A DNA stretch of 64,000 nucleotides from Pseudarthrobacter sp. NamE5 (GCF_005796225.1 NZ_VAHO01000001.1:361161-425160); one strand, 5' to 3'; counted from the stretch's first letter, positions 25,229 to 36,440 are shown. The notes: generated by a model from the sequence alone, not told the origin. Translations and numbers: made by a program.

Positions 25229-26221
25229 ATGAAGAAAAAGATCGCAGCGGCAGCAACGGCGCTCGTCGCAGCACTGCTCGTGAGCTCCTGCGCACAGCCC
25301 CAGACAACCACCACAGGGGCCAGCGAGTTCCCCACTAAGCCGATGAACATGGTCATCAGCTTCGCCGCAGGCGGCTCCACCGACGTCGGCGCCCGTCTGA
25401 TCGCTAAAGGACTGGAAGACAAGCTCGGGCAACCGGTCGTCGCCGAAAACAAGGCAGGTGCCAGTGGGCAGGTCGGGAACTCCGCACTGGTGTCCGCAAA
25501 GGCCGACGGCTACACCGTCGGAACGGTCAGCCTTGCCGGCACCCTCCTTTCCTACCTCGACCCGGACCGCGGAGCCTCCTACAAGGGCGACAGCTTCAAA
25601 CCCGTAGCCCTTTACGTCCAGGACCCCCAGGTGTTCGTCGTCTCCCCCAACAGTCCCTATAAGTCGCTCGAGGAACTAGTGGCCGCTGCCAAAGCAGACC
25701 CAGGTAAACTTCGCGTCGCAACCTCAGGCATCGCGACCCAGGACCACGTTGCCAAGGTTCTCTTCGAAGAAATGTCGGGAACTAAGTTCGCTCCCGTTCA
25801 CTTCAGCGACGGCGCGGCCCCGGCCACGACCGCCTTCCTGGGGAACAACGTCGAAATCCTCATCACCAACGTCGGCGACGTAAAGGACATGGTGGCCAAC
25901 AACCAGGCACGGGTACTTGGCGTCGCCTCCGCCGAGCGCAACGATTTCCTCCCCGATGCGCCGACCTTCAAGGAACAGGGCTACGACTTCGAACTGGCAT
26001 CCAGCCGAGGCTTCGTCGTTCCCGGCGGCACCCCCGACGATGTCGTCGCCAAAATCTCCGACGCCATCGGGGACGTCATGGATGACGAAGAAACCATCAA
26101 GCAGCTGCGCGACATGAACCTCACCCCGGATTTCCTCGGACATGCGGAGTTCAAGAAGCTGTGGGACGAAACGGAAAGCTCCTTCTCAGGCGTACTGGAG
26201 CGCGTCAAGGCGGACCTGTAG
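25229..26221 (+). CDS. tctC: Tripartite transporter solute receptor lipoprotein (TctC/Bug family)
   Basis: 330 residues from ATG 25229, with AAAGGAAA upstream. A basic start (MKKKIAAAATA), hydrophobic core and lipobox VSSC indicate a lipoprotein. The mature domain starts FPTKPMNMVISFAAGGSTDVGARL, the Bug-family ligand loop with the conserved pair of glycines, and contains ENKAGASGQVGNSA. It binds an extracellular carboxylate and presents it to TctA/TctB. Bug proteins bind di- or tricarboxylates, amino acids or aromatic acids, so the ligand is open. Confidence 0.94.
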   Translation: MKKKIAAAATALVAALLVSSCAQPQTTTTGASEFPTKPMNMVISFAAGGSTDVGARLIAKGLEDKLGQPVVAENKAGASGQVGNSALVSAKADGYTVGTVSLAGTLLSYLDPDRGASYKGDSFKPVALYVQDPQVFVVSPNSPYKSLEELVAAAKADPGKLRVATSGIATQDHVAKVLFEEMSGTKFAPVHFSDGAAPATTAFLGNNVEILITNVGDVKDMVANNQARVLGVASAERNDFLPDAPTFKEQGYDFELASSRGFVVPGGTPDDVVAKISDAIGDVMDDEETIKQLRDMNLTPDFLGHAEFKKLWDETESSFSGVLERVKADL

Positions 26222-26223
26222 CC

Positions 26224-26706
26224 ATGACCACTGATACTGCATCTGCCGGCCAGGAAAGGCAGGGCACCCCAATCGTCGTCGGTTATGTTCCAACGGACGA
26301 GGGAAGGGCCGCATTCAACGCGGCCATCACCGAAGCGAAGAAAACCAACAGCGAACTGGTGCTGGTCAATTCCTCCCACGGCGGAGCCTACATGGACTCC
26401 CAAGTCGCCTCAGACCAAGACCTGGAGTCGCTCGTCAAGGACGCTTCAGAGAAGGGCGTAACTGTCACCGTACGCCAGTTCGCCCGCGGCGCGGACCCTG
26501 TGGACGCCGTCCTTGAAACCATCGATGAATGCGGAGCCAGCATGCTCGTCATCGGTCTGCGCCGGAGGTCACCGGTCGGCAAGCTATTTCTGGGCAGTAC
26601 GGCACAATCACTGCTCTTGCACAGTCATATCCCGGTCCTGGCCGTTAAAGCCCGTCCCGGGAACGACCTCAAGCATCCACTACCCTCCGCAAAGGACTCA
26701 CAATGA
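26224..26706 (+). CDS. Universal stress protein (UspA domain)
   Basis: 160 residues from ATG 26224, 2 bp after tctC. A single Usp domain: PIVVGYVPTDEGRAAF strand-helix opening, ELVLVNSS strand, and the nucleotide-binding-like end GLRRRSPVGKLFLGSTAQSLLLHSHIPVLAVK, whose GX2-GX9-GS pattern matches ATP-binding Usps. Usp genes are often attached to transporter operons, where they may modulate uptake. It overlaps the RraA gene by 4 bp. Confidence 0.9.
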   Translation: MTTDTASAGQERQGTPIVVGYVPTDEGRAAFNAAITEAKKTNSELVLVNSSHGGAYMDSQVASDQDLESLVKDASEKGVTVTVRQFARGADPVDAVLETIDECGASMLVIGLRRRSPVGKLFLGSTAQSLLLHSHIPVLAVKARPGNDLKHPLPSAKDSQ

Positions 26707-27311
26707 CTACAACGGTTTCTGCCGGGTCCGCTGACCTGGCCACAAGCTTCCGGGCTATTCCCACGACAATCATCGGAGACTCCCAGGAGCGGTTTGGCCT
26801 GCCCGCTGGCCTGCACCCGATGTGGAACAGCGAGCCATTCGCCGGAGAGGCCTTCACCGTCCTCACCGTTCCCGGGGACAACCTCGGCATCCACCAGGCC
26901 CTCTCCCACATCCGCCCGGGGCAAGTCCTTGTCGTCGACGGGGGCGGCTATGAAGCCCGCGCCCTGATCGGTGACCTGGTAGCCGAAAAAGCCAGGGCAT
27001 TGCGGGTAGCGGCACTCATCATCGATGGTGCCATCCGCGACGTACTGGACATCGCCAAGATTGGCGTACCTGTCTACGCCCGTTCAGTAATTCCCGCTGG
27101 CCCCTGGAAGAACGGCCCGTTCCGTGTAGGTGCGCCGGTCTCCGTGGGAGGTGTGGTTGTCTCCCCCGGTGACCTCATTGTCGGCGATACCGACGGGCTT
27201 GCCGTCATTTCCCCGGCGAGGGCAGAGGAAGTCCTGGCCACATGCCACGACCGCCTAGCCCAGGAAGAAGCCTCACGCGCCAAGTACAAGGAACTGAAGC
27301 CGAATGACTGA
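26703..27311 (+). CDS. RraA-family protein (putative 4-hydroxy-4-methyl-2-oxoglutarate aldolase-like)
   Basis: 202 residues from ATG 26703, translationally coupled to the Usp gene (ATGA). VVDGGGYEARALIGDLVAEKARA and IDGAIRDVLDI carry the metal and substrate residues (Gly-rich loop, Arg-Asp pair) of the RraA/HMG-aldolase fold. Family enzymes cleave branched hydroxy-oxo-dicarboxylates or decarboxylate oxaloacetate; others regulate RNase E. In an operon with a carboxylate transporter and a hydroxyacid dehydrogenase, an enzymatic role is more likely. Confidence 0.88.
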   Translation: MTTTVSAGSADLATSFRAIPTTIIGDSQERFGLPAGLHPMWNSEPFAGEAFTVLTVPGDNLGIHQALSHIRPGQVLVVDGGGYEARALIGDLVAEKARALRVAALIIDGAIRDVLDIAKIGVPVYARSVIPAGPWKNGPFRVGAPVSVGGVVVSPGDLIVGDTDGLAVISPARAEEVLATCHDRLAQEEASRAKYKELKPND

Positions 27312-28287
27312 TCACAAACCGCTCGTCTGGATTCCCTACCCCATCCACGACTTGGCTATCGCAAGGCTCGGCCGTAAGGCCGAGGTCGTGTTCGGCTACG
27401 GGGAAGCAGCGGTTCCCTTCAAGGATGTGGCAGCACGCGTCGAAGGAATCCTGATCCGCACCGGCAAAATTACCGCCGAACAAATCGCGTCTGCCCCCCG
27501 GCTGAAGATCATCGCCCGTCACGGCGTGGGCGTTGACAGCGTTGACGTGGACGCTGCAACAGCTGCGGGAGTCGTGGTAACAAATACGCCAAATTCGAAC
27601 CTGGTCTCCGTGGCTGAGCATGCCATCGCGCTGCTCCTCGCGCTGCGCCGCAAGCTGGTCATCGCCGACCGCGCAAACCAGCTTGGCCGTGGTGCCGAAT
27701 CCAGGCCGCAGCTGATCGGGCACGAACTGCAGGGCAGCACCCTTGGGCTCGTCGGCTTCGGAAGGATTGCCACAGCCCTGGCCCGTGTGGCCATTGACGG
27801 ATTCGGGATTAATGTCATCGCCTACGACCCGGTCCTGGGCGATGACGACATCCGGCAAAAGGGCGCGACACCGATGTCCCTGAAGGACCTGCTGGCCATC
27901 TCGGATGCCGTCAGCCTGCATGTTCCCCTGCTGCCGCAAACACGCCACCTCATCGGTGAAAACGAGCTCAGGGCGATGAAGAAGGGCGCGGTAATAATCA
28001 ACACTGCCCGGGGCGGCATCATCGACGAAGAGGCGCTCCTTCGAAGCCTGGAAAAGTCTCACCTTGGCGGCGCAGCCCTGGACGTGACCGAAACCGAGCC
28101 GCTCCCGGCTGGGCACCCCTTCTACGGCCGGCCTGACGTTATCATCACCCCGCACATCGGCGGCCAGACCGAGGAATCCCTCCTCCGAGTCGCCATGGAC
28201 GCTGCAGAATGCGTCTGCCAGGCCCTAAGCGGAGAAATCCCCACCGCATCAGTCAACGCACCGGAGCACTCAAGGTTGGCCGCATAA
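27304..28287 (+). CDS. D-isomer-specific 2-hydroxyacid dehydrogenase
   Basis: 327 residues from ATG 27304, overlapping the RraA gene by 8 bp. NAD-binding GLVGFGRIATALARV, the catalytic Arg in INTARGGIIDEEAL, Glu in LDVTETEPLP and His in TPHIGGQTEE form the complete active site of this family. HGVGVDSVDVDAATAAGVVV resembles phosphoglycerate-dehydrogenase-like members. It would interconvert a 2-hydroxy acid and a 2-oxo acid, fitting a route in which the RraA-like enzyme then cleaves or decarboxylates the oxo acid. Confidence 0.93.
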   Translation: MTDHKPLVWIPYPIHDLAIARLGRKAEVVFGYGEAAVPFKDVAARVEGILIRTGKITAEQIASAPRLKIIARHGVGVDSVDVDAATAAGVVVTNTPNSNLVSVAEHAIALLLALRRKLVIADRANQLGRGAESRPQLIGHELQGSTLGLVGFGRIATALARVAIDGFGINVIAYDPVLGDDDIRQKGATPMSLKDLLAISDAVSLHVPLLPQTRHLIGENELRAMKKGAVIINTARGGIIDEEALLRSLEKSHLGGAALDVTETEPLPAGHPFYGRPDVIITPHIGGQTEESLLRVAMDAAECVCQALSGEIPTASVNAPEHSRLAA

Positions 28288-28938
28288 CCACAGTGGTCCC
28301 GAAACGCCGAGGTTAAGTGATCCTGGGCGCTAGCACTATTGGGACGGGATCGCGTCCGTGGGCCAAATTAAGGGTACGGGCAGTAAGACAAAAACGCCTC
28401 CGGCAACGGTCAGGACGCTACAGCTTGTAACCGCTGACCGTGCCGGAGGCTACGGCCGCGAAGGCGATCCGCACATACAGGTGAAGGCGGCAGCCCCCGG
28501 GCCATGATCAGCAGTCAAAGCGAACCGCCGATGTGATGCCAAGCCTGCGCTAATCCCCCTCTTGTCCAATTCAGTACACCCCAACCTGACGTCAGACAGC
28601 ATTGGAAAGACCGTCAGAATAGAGTGCGAAAACCGGTTCCTGCACATGCCCACGGAACAGTCTTAGATTTCAACCTGACAGCCCAGCGCCGCGGGAGCTG
28701 GCGTAGTGTGCTTGGCATTTGTCCCGCAGCCTGTGGAGCAAATTTCCAAGGACCTTTAGACAATTGCTTCTTCCTTCGACTTCATCGCCTTCCGTCACCA
28801 CCCGGTCGACGTGGTGGCCGGGTGCCATGAAGCTTTGGGACAGTTGCCGGCCCAGCCGCCCGGTCCTGGCGCTGTCCTCGCGTCTCGCTGGCCGGCGCTC
28901 CTCATTGCCATGCGGCTTTCTGACCCTCTTTCCGCCGC
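28288..28938. other. Gene-poor 650-bp gap
   Basis: I find no convincing gene here. The left half is less GC-rich than the neighbours, no open frame has both a good ribosome site and coding-like codon use, and there is a long hairpin at 28396. It may be the scar of an old insertion or deletion, but no terminal repeats or transposase remnants are recognisable. Confidence 0.5.
28396..28450 (-). terminator. Strong intrinsic-terminator-like hairpin reading leftwards
   Basis: GCCTCCGGCA-ACGGTCAG (28396-28413) pairs with CTGACCG-TGCCGGAGGC (28434-28450), 17 pairs with one bulged base. On the reverse strand it is followed by GTTTTTG, so it would stop reverse-strand transcription. The nearest reverse-strand gene ends 490 bp away at 28939. 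Confidence 0.7.
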
Positions 28939-29787
28939 CTACATTTGGCTGTGCGCGGCTAAGGCTGGGTCCGCGCCGACACGGGAGCCTGACTCCAAGG
29001 CTGTTATGTCCGCCATTTCGGCCGGGGTGAGCGTGAGACGCACGGCTGCCAAGTTTTCCCGCATGCGTGTGGAATCCGCTGATTTCGGGATGACGATTGT
29101 GCCCTGCGCGAGGTGCCATCCCAGCAATATCTGGGCCGGGCTGGCCCCATACTTACCCGCAAGTGACTGCACTGGAGCTGCCATGAGGTCCGCTCCCTGA
29201 CCCAGGGGGCTGTACGCCTCCACCGCGATGCCGAGGGAGCGGTTCCTTCCGTACAGTTCCTCCTGCTGGAATGTGGGGTGAATTTCGATCTGGTTGACGG
29301 CCGGAACAACGTCCGACGCTGCCAGGAGCGTGTCCAGGTGGTCGGCTAGGAAGTTAGAGACGCCGATGGCACGGACCTCGCCGTCAGCGTACAGCTTTTC
29401 CAATTGCTTCCACGCCTCAACGAAGAGCCCCTGGGACGGTACGGGCCAGTGGATCAGGTAGAGGTCGACGTAGTCGACCTCCAGAGCCCGGGCACTGCTG
29501 TGAAACGCTTCTTTTGCGTTGCCCTGCTCGCCGTTGCGCAGCTTGGTCGTTATGAAGATCTCCTCCCTAGGGATCCCCGATGCGGCAATTGCTGCCCCGA
29601 CGCCAGCCTCGTTTCGATAGGCGGCAGCTGTGTCTATGTGCCGGTAGCCAGCTTCCAAAGCATCCTCAACAATGCGCTGGGTCTCTTCCGGTGGAACCTG
29701 GAATACGCCGAATCCAAGTTGCGGGATCCGGACGCCGTTGTTGAGGGTTACGGTCGGCACGTTTGTGGCTTGGGTGCGGGACGTCAT
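28939..29787 (-). CDS. Aldo/keto reductase
   Basis: 282 residues from ATG 29787, with GGAAGAA upstream; an 18-residue upstream extension lacks support. LGFGVFQVPPEETQRIV, then GYRHIDTAAAYRNEAGVG with catalytic Asp and Tyr, the Lys in TTKLRNGEQ, and His in YLIHWPVP complete the catalytic tetrad. The NADPH-binding end is IPKSADSTRMREN. It reduces carbonyl compounds such as 2,5-diketogluconate or methylglyoxal. It stands alone and is not linked to the epimerase-like gene by spacing. Confidence 0.94.
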   Translation of the reverse strand: MTSRTQATNVPTVTLNNGVRIPQLGFGVFQVPPEETQRIVEDALEAGYRHIDTAAAYRNEAGVGAAIAASGIPREEIFITTKLRNGEQGNAKEAFHSSARALEVDYVDLYLIHWPVPSQGLFVEAWKQLEKLYADGEVRAIGVSNFLADHLDTLLAASDVVPAVNQIEIHPTFQQEELYGRNRSLGIAVEAYSPLGQGADLMAAPVQSLAGKYGASPAQILLGWHLAQGTIVIPKSADSTRMRENLAAVRLTLTPAEMADITALESGSRVGADPALAAHSQM

Positions 29788-29978
29788 CGATTTCTTCCGT
29801 TGGTTGGGTTGGTTTTCGTTGTGCGGCTGCCCCAAAAACATCGCGACGGCCCGACGGGCAGCGCAGGACGCAATGACCGGTCCACCTGTACTCCAGCCCC
29901 ACCTAATTCCCGGTGAATGCTGCCCGAAAAAGAGCGGCGGAAGAGTCTCTGGAGACTCCCGGTCTCCCGCTGAGCAGG

Positions 29979-30863
29979 TTAGCGGTTGATCATATGTCCT
30001 TCGGCGTCAAGGTAGTCGCGCCAGGAGCGCTTCGGCGTCCAGCCGAGCATCCGCTGGGCTTTCGCACTGGAGATGCCCGAAGCGTCGGCACGGTCAAGGC
30101 CGCGTAATTCGATTTTGTCACCGTAGTACTTGCTGAGGATCTCGGCGAAGTCGTGGCCGCCCACATTATCAGGAGAAGCAATGTAGAAGACCTCGTGTCC
30201 GGGGAGGCCTGACTCGGCGGCCAACACGATGGCGTCAGCGAGGTCGTAAACATCGACGTAGCTCCATAGATTGGGGCTCAGGACCGACGCGTCACGGACC
30301 TGCGGTCCGAGGTTTGTCTCGTAGTTGCCCTCGAACTGGACCCAGCTGGGCCGAATGGAAATGCAACGGATGTCAGAGCGGGCGATTGCGGCGTCCATAA
30401 GCTGCTCGCCAAAGTGCTTGGAGAGCGCGTAGGGGTCCTGCGGGCGGACCGAGTGCTCCTCGTCCACCGGCGCATAGTCAGGAAGGAAATCACGCTCTGG
30501 AAAGAAAAACCCGGGGACAGTCTCACTGGAGATATAAACGAAGCGCTCCACGCCAAATCGAATGGCGGCCTCAAGAACGTTGAAAGTCGCCATGAGATTG
30601 GTTTGGAGGACGACGTGAGGCGGATGCCCAGTGGGTTCCGGGATCGCAGCTATGTGTACTACGGCATCCACTCCCCGGACGACGGAGTACGCTTCCCCTG
30701 CATCCGTGAGGTCGGCCATCATGTACCTCGGGGTGCCTTCAGGCTTGCGCTCGAAGCCGGGACGCGTGAGGTCGGTGGTGAACACTTCGTGCCCGGCGTC
30801 GATCATGGCCTGGGTAGCGGCCCGACCAACCTTTCCGTGGGCACCGGTGATAAGGACCTTCAT
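29979..30863 (-). CDS. NAD-dependent epimerase/dehydratase family protein
   Basis: 294 residues from ATG 30863. The Rossmann opening MKVLITGAHGKVGRAATQAM holds the TGxxGxxG motif, and DPYALSKHFGEQL gives the YxxxK catalytic pair. The overall pattern resembles uronate dehydrogenase-like short-chain dehydrogenases (for example VVHIAAIPEPTGHPPHVV). It oxidises or epimerises a sugar, possibly a uronic acid. It lies 192 bp from the aldo/keto reductase on the same strand. Confidence 0.9.
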   Translation of the reverse strand: MKVLITGAHGKVGRAATQAMIDAGHEVFTTDLTRPGFERKPEGTPRYMMADLTDAGEAYSVVRGVDAVVHIAAIPEPTGHPPHVVLQTNLMATFNVLEAAIRFGVERFVYISSETVPGFFFPERDFLPDYAPVDEEHSVRPQDPYALSKHFGEQLMDAAIARSDIRCISIRPSWVQFEGNYETNLGPQVRDASVLSPNLWSYVDVYDLADAIVLAAESGLPGHEVFYIASPDNVGGHDFAEILSKYYGDKIELRGLDRADASGISSAKAQRMLGWTPKRSWRDYLDAEGHMINR

Positions 30864-31120
30864 GATGTCTCCTCGATGGTACTGCTGTGCAGGTACAGGG
30901 ATGAGCAGGTACCGGGCAACTTCAGGTCGCGCCGCCAGCCTAGCTTATGAGCCCCACGGCGCCTATTAGTTTACTCGCTAAACTATATGCGGGGAGTGGG
31001 CCAGGGTCAACGCCGGAGCTGCCCTGCGGACAAGGCAGGCTTCATGAGGAGAACAGGACAACCCACAACCAAGGTGCGACTCCGGCAAGGGCCACCTGGC
31101 GCCCAGGAGTGCCGACGGCC

Positions 31121-31696
31121 TCAGTCGGTCCGCCGGTGCTGCAGTTTGTCCAGGAGGCGGTCCACCATCCCGACGCCGGGCCCAACAGTCTTGTGGAACA
31201 GCTCAGAATGCGGGGCGCTGGGATGGGGCCTGGTGGGTGCCAGCTTCTTGGCCTTCTCCACCTTCTCGCCGATCTCCACCAGCTTTTCGCGGGGAATGTG
31301 GGCACGGAGCTTCGGGAACTGCTCAGACTCCTCGTCGTTCGCGTGGTGGGTCAGCAGCGATTCAAGCTCATTGACCGTCGCCATGAAAGCCGGGTCGGAA
31401 GGCTCCGCCTTTTCCAGCTGCTTCATCAGCTTGACGATCTCGTCGTGTTCCTTTTTGTCATGCTCCACTTCCTCGCTGCCGTTGGGCACGTGGTCCTCGA
31501 TGGCGGGGTAGACGTACATCTCCTCGGCGACGGCATGGCGCATTACCTCGGCGATGAGGGTGTCGGCAAGATCCCTGCGTTCGGTCCCATCGGCCGCGCC
31601 CTTGATCTCCCCGATCAGTACCACCATGTCCTGGTGGTCACTGGTCAGGATGTCCACGACGTCCACGTTCGTTCCGGCGGAATTGGTATCACTCAT
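31121..31696 (-). CDS. Hemerythrin HHE domain protein
   Basis: 191 residues from ATG 31696, with a strong AGGAGG site. The diiron ligands follow the HHE spacing: His in DHQDMVVL, His and Glu in MRHAVAEEMYVYPAI, His pairs in EHDKKEHDEI, and HHANDEESEQFP. The C-terminal 50 residues are Lys/Pro/His-rich and probably disordered. Actinobacterial relatives respond to nitric oxide, oxygen or oxidative stress. It is followed by the CBU_0592-like gene only on the same strand upstream. Confidence 0.92.
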   Translation of the reverse strand: MSDTNSAGTNVDVVDILTSDHQDMVVLIGEIKGAADGTERRDLADTLIAEVMRHAVAEEMYVYPAIEDHVPNGSEEVEHDKKEHDEIVKLMKQLEKAEPSDPAFMATVNELESLLTHHANDEESEQFPKLRAHIPREKLVEIGEKVEKAKKLAPTRPHPSAPHSELFHKTVGPGVGMVDRLLDKLQHRRTD

Positions 31697-31793
31697 GACC
31701 TGTCCCTCCTGCTGGATCGCTCCCTGCGAGCGACGTAAGACGGTCAAAGTACCACGCACCACCAGCCCGATCCAGAGACTTTCGCAGCTGCCC

Positions 31794-32255
31794 TTAGTGG
31801 GCCAGGCGCTGCCCGTCCGCCATGGAATGCACGGGAGCCACGACATGCATGGGCGCCACCGAGTGCACGGAAGCAAGGCCATGCACGGAAGACACGGCAG
31901 GCCTGGCAGGGACCACAGGGATGGAACCGGTAAGAACCTCGACGACGGCCAGCTGGCCTGTGGAGTCAGGGACTCCGGGGTACTGAACGTGGGAAGCATC
32001 AGCAGGTGCCGGCGGAGCCTCGGCAGACCGCATCCGCACCAGGGCAACCGCGGAAATAAGGAACCAGGCCACGTTGGTCACTACGGACGGCCAGGCCCCA
32101 TGGACCGTGCCGTTAATAATAAAAGCGACAGACCCGAACAGATTCGCGGTCTGGAAGCCCTTGCCGGCCTTCAGCCAGCCCATGGAAACGGAGAGGTAGG
32201 CACTGAGGATCGCAGCCGCCCCTGCCCAGCCGGCAATTTCCCACAGCAGTTCCAT
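31794..32255 (-). CDS. CBU_0592-family membrane protein with His-rich tail
   Basis: 153 residues from ATG 32255 (AAAGGAC upstream). Three hydrophobic segments (residues about 6-22, 38-55 and 60-78) with LFGSVAFIINGTVHGAWPSVV match the small CBU_0592 family, which resembles half of a PQ-loop transporter. The last 75 residues are a Pro/Val-rich linker ending in spaced histidines (VHGLASVHSVAPMHVVAPVH). The tail's regular VH spacing could bind metal. Function unknown. Confidence 0.75.
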   Translation of the reverse strand: MELLWEIAGWAGAAAILSAYLSVSMGWLKAGKGFQTANLFGSVAFIINGTVHGAWPSVVTNVAWFLISAVALVRMRSAEAPPAPADASHVQYPGVPDSTGQLAVVEVLTGSIPVVPARPAVSSVHGLASVHSVAPMHVVAPVHSMADGQRLAH

Positions 32256-32497
32256 GGCGTCCTTTCGAGGGTCCCGCGCAGTATCCGGGCAGGGGATTGG
32301 ATAGTGATTCAAGGGTTTTTGCCGGATGCTGCGTTGACTCGAGCCCTGTTCGGGCGAGGACCTCATGCTGGCCAGCGGCATAATCATACCCCGCCGGCAG
32401 GAGCCGTCCGGACCAGCAAACCGGACGCGGAAACCCGGTGCACCAACCCACTTCGAAACTCTGGACAAGAACCCCTCCGCATAGCACGATCAAAGCT

Positions 32498-32956
32498 GTG
32501 ACCAGCCGCCCGCCCTCCGACCCTTACTTGCGCGAACTGACCCAATGGAGGCGCGTCAAGGACCGGATTGACCGTGAGTACGCCCAGCCGCTCGACGTCG
32601 AATCACTTGCCAAGGCCGTCCACATGTCGGCCGGCCACTTCAGCCGCCGCTTCAAGCTTGCCTACGGTGAATCGCCCTACAGCTACCTCATGACCCGCCG
32701 CATAGAACGCGCCATGGCGCTGCTCCGCAAAGGCGACCTCTCCGTCACCGAGGTGTGCTTCGCCGTCGGCTGCTCCTCACTGGGAACCTTTAGAACCCGC
32801 TTCACCGAACTCGCGGGAATGCCGCCCAGCGACTACAAACAGGAAGCAGAAAGGTCGACGGCGGGCATCCCCGCGTGCGTCGAAAAACAGGTGAGCAGAC
32901 CGGTCAGGAATAGAGAAGCGCCCGTTCCGGCGCCGCAAATAGCATCACTGCCATGA
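32498..32956 (+). CDS. AraC-type helix-turn-helix regulator (short)
   Basis: 152 residues from GTG 32498. Nearly the whole protein is the DNA-binding domain: the first helix-turn-helix (LDVESLAKAVHMSAGHFSRRFK) and second (LSVTEVCFAVGCSSLGTFRTRF) with the family ending MPPSDYKQ. It has no effector domain, so it may work like SoxS/MarA or sense a ligand indirectly. The stop overlaps the VOC gene start, indicating an operon with the VOC, UvrA-like and MOSC genes. Confidence 0.93.
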   Translation: MTSRPPSDPYLRELTQWRRVKDRIDREYAQPLDVESLAKAVHMSAGHFSRRFKLAYGESPYSYLMTRRIERAMALLRKGDLSVTEVCFAVGCSSLGTFRTRFTELAGMPPSDYKQEAERSTAGIPACVEKQVSRPVRNREAPVPAPQIASLP

Positions 32957-33366
32957 ACAACATCACTATCTCCTCCAGTTTCCTGCCGCACACCGATCCG
33001 GACGCCTCGCTGGCGTTCTACCGCGACGCCCTTGGCTTTGAGGTCCGCAACGACGTGGGCCGTGGCACCATGCGCTGGATCACCGTTGGCCCCGCCGGCC
33101 AGAAGGACGTCTCCATCGTGCTCTACCCACCCGCCGCGGACCCCGGCATCACCGATGGCGAGCGCCGCACCATCGCCGAGATGATGGCCAAAGGCACCTT
33201 CGCCACGGTCGTCCTCTCCTCCCCCGACGTCGACGCGACCTTCGCCAAGGTGGAGGCAAGCGGGGCCGATGTCGTCCAGGAACCCATCGACCAGCCCTAT
33301 GGCATCCGCGACTGCGCCTTCCGCGACCCAGCCGGCAACACCGTCCGCATCAACCAGCAGCCTTAA
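32953..33366 (+). CDS. VOC-superfamily (glyoxalase/bleomycin-resistance fold) protein
   Basis: 137 residues, ATG 32953 overlapping the AraC stop. Two beta-alpha-beta-beta-beta modules: SSFLPHTDPDASLAFYRDAL at the start and DCAFRDPAGNTVRINQ at the end. Possible metal ligands (His, Glu) are present, but I cannot fix them. Family members detoxify methylglyoxal, fosfomycin or bleomycin. Its operon with an AraC gene and a UvrA-like ATPase points to antibiotic or DNA-damage tolerance. Confidence 0.9.
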   Translation: MNNITISSSFLPHTDPDASLAFYRDALGFEVRNDVGRGTMRWITVGPAGQKDVSIVLYPPAADPGITDGERRTIAEMMAKGTFATVVLSSPDVDATFAKVEASGADVVQEPIDQPYGIRDCAFRDPAGNTVRINQQP

Positions 33367-33442
33367 AAGAAGAACGACGACGGCGGGAGGGGCTGCGGAG
33401 GCAGCCCACCTTCCCGCCCCGGCCCCGACAGATGGAGACCAG

Positions 33443-35825
<2,383 letters not shown>

Positions 35826-35833
<8 letters not shown>

Positions 35834-36407
35834 GCGGGTGGGGACCTACCGGTACGACGTCGAAATCCTGCACCTGCTGGTGTCCCCGGCGCACGCCTAC
35901 TTCGGACGGGCACGGGACGGGGCTGCGGACGTACCCACCACTGACGCGGACCAGGCGGAGGTAGTGGCCGGCAAGGGCATCGTCGGCGACCGGTTCTTCG
36001 GCAAGGCCGCGCACATGGACGCCGCGGTGACCTTGTTCGCCGTCGAGTCCCTCGAGGCAATCGCGGCCGAGCTGGATGCCGGGCCGTTCGATCCCCTGCT
36101 GACGCGCCGGAACGTGATCCTCCGGGGTGCCCAACTGGTGCCGCTGTTGGGCCAGGACTTTGTGCTGGAGTCGGGCGGCTCGCCGGTCAGATTCCATGGC
36201 GGCCGGCACGCCCAGCCCTGCGCGTGGATGAATGAGATGCTCGCGCCGGGCGCCCATCCTGCCATGCGCGGCCGCGGTGGGATACGTTGCCGCGCGCTTT
36301 CCAGCGGCCTGCTCCACCGCGGGCCTGCAGTGCTGGTCAGTCCGATTCCATTGGACCCTGCCCAAGCGGGTGAACCGAGCCTGCTCCGGCCCTCGCGCCT
36401 GCCCTAG
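35826..36407 (+). CDS. MOSC-domain protein
   Basis: 193 residues from GTG 35826, overlapping the UvrA-like gene by 8 bp. The molybdenum-cofactor sulfurase C-terminal pattern is present: GIVGDRFFGKAAHMDAAVTLFAVE, LTRRNVILRG and a C-terminal RHAQPCAWMNEML, whose Cys is the likely sulfur or cofactor ligand. Family members handle molybdenum cofactor or reduce N-hydroxylated compounds. It is the last gene of the AraC-led operon. Confidence 0.88.
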
Positions 36408-36440
36408 TTTGCGGCTGCCCAATTCCGCGCCTGCCCTAGT
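36394..36440. repeat. 15-bp direct repeat across two convergent stop codons
   Basis: CGCGCCTGCCCTAGT occurs at 36394-36408 and again at 36426-36440, a 32-bp period. The TAG of the first copy ends the MOSC gene, and the CTA of the second is the stop of the convergent MFS gene. A tandem slippage duplication is the simplest explanation. Confidence 0.8.

Noticed and set aside
28500..28665. Short open frame ending with tag at 28665 as a gene remnant
   Set aside because: About 50 codons with no start, no ribosome site and no recognised family; expected by chance.
31042..31120. CRISPR-like or tandem repeats in the Pro/His-rich regions around 31-32 kb
   Set aside because: The similarity comes from repeated His/Val codons in the protein tail; there are no uniform repeats and spacers.
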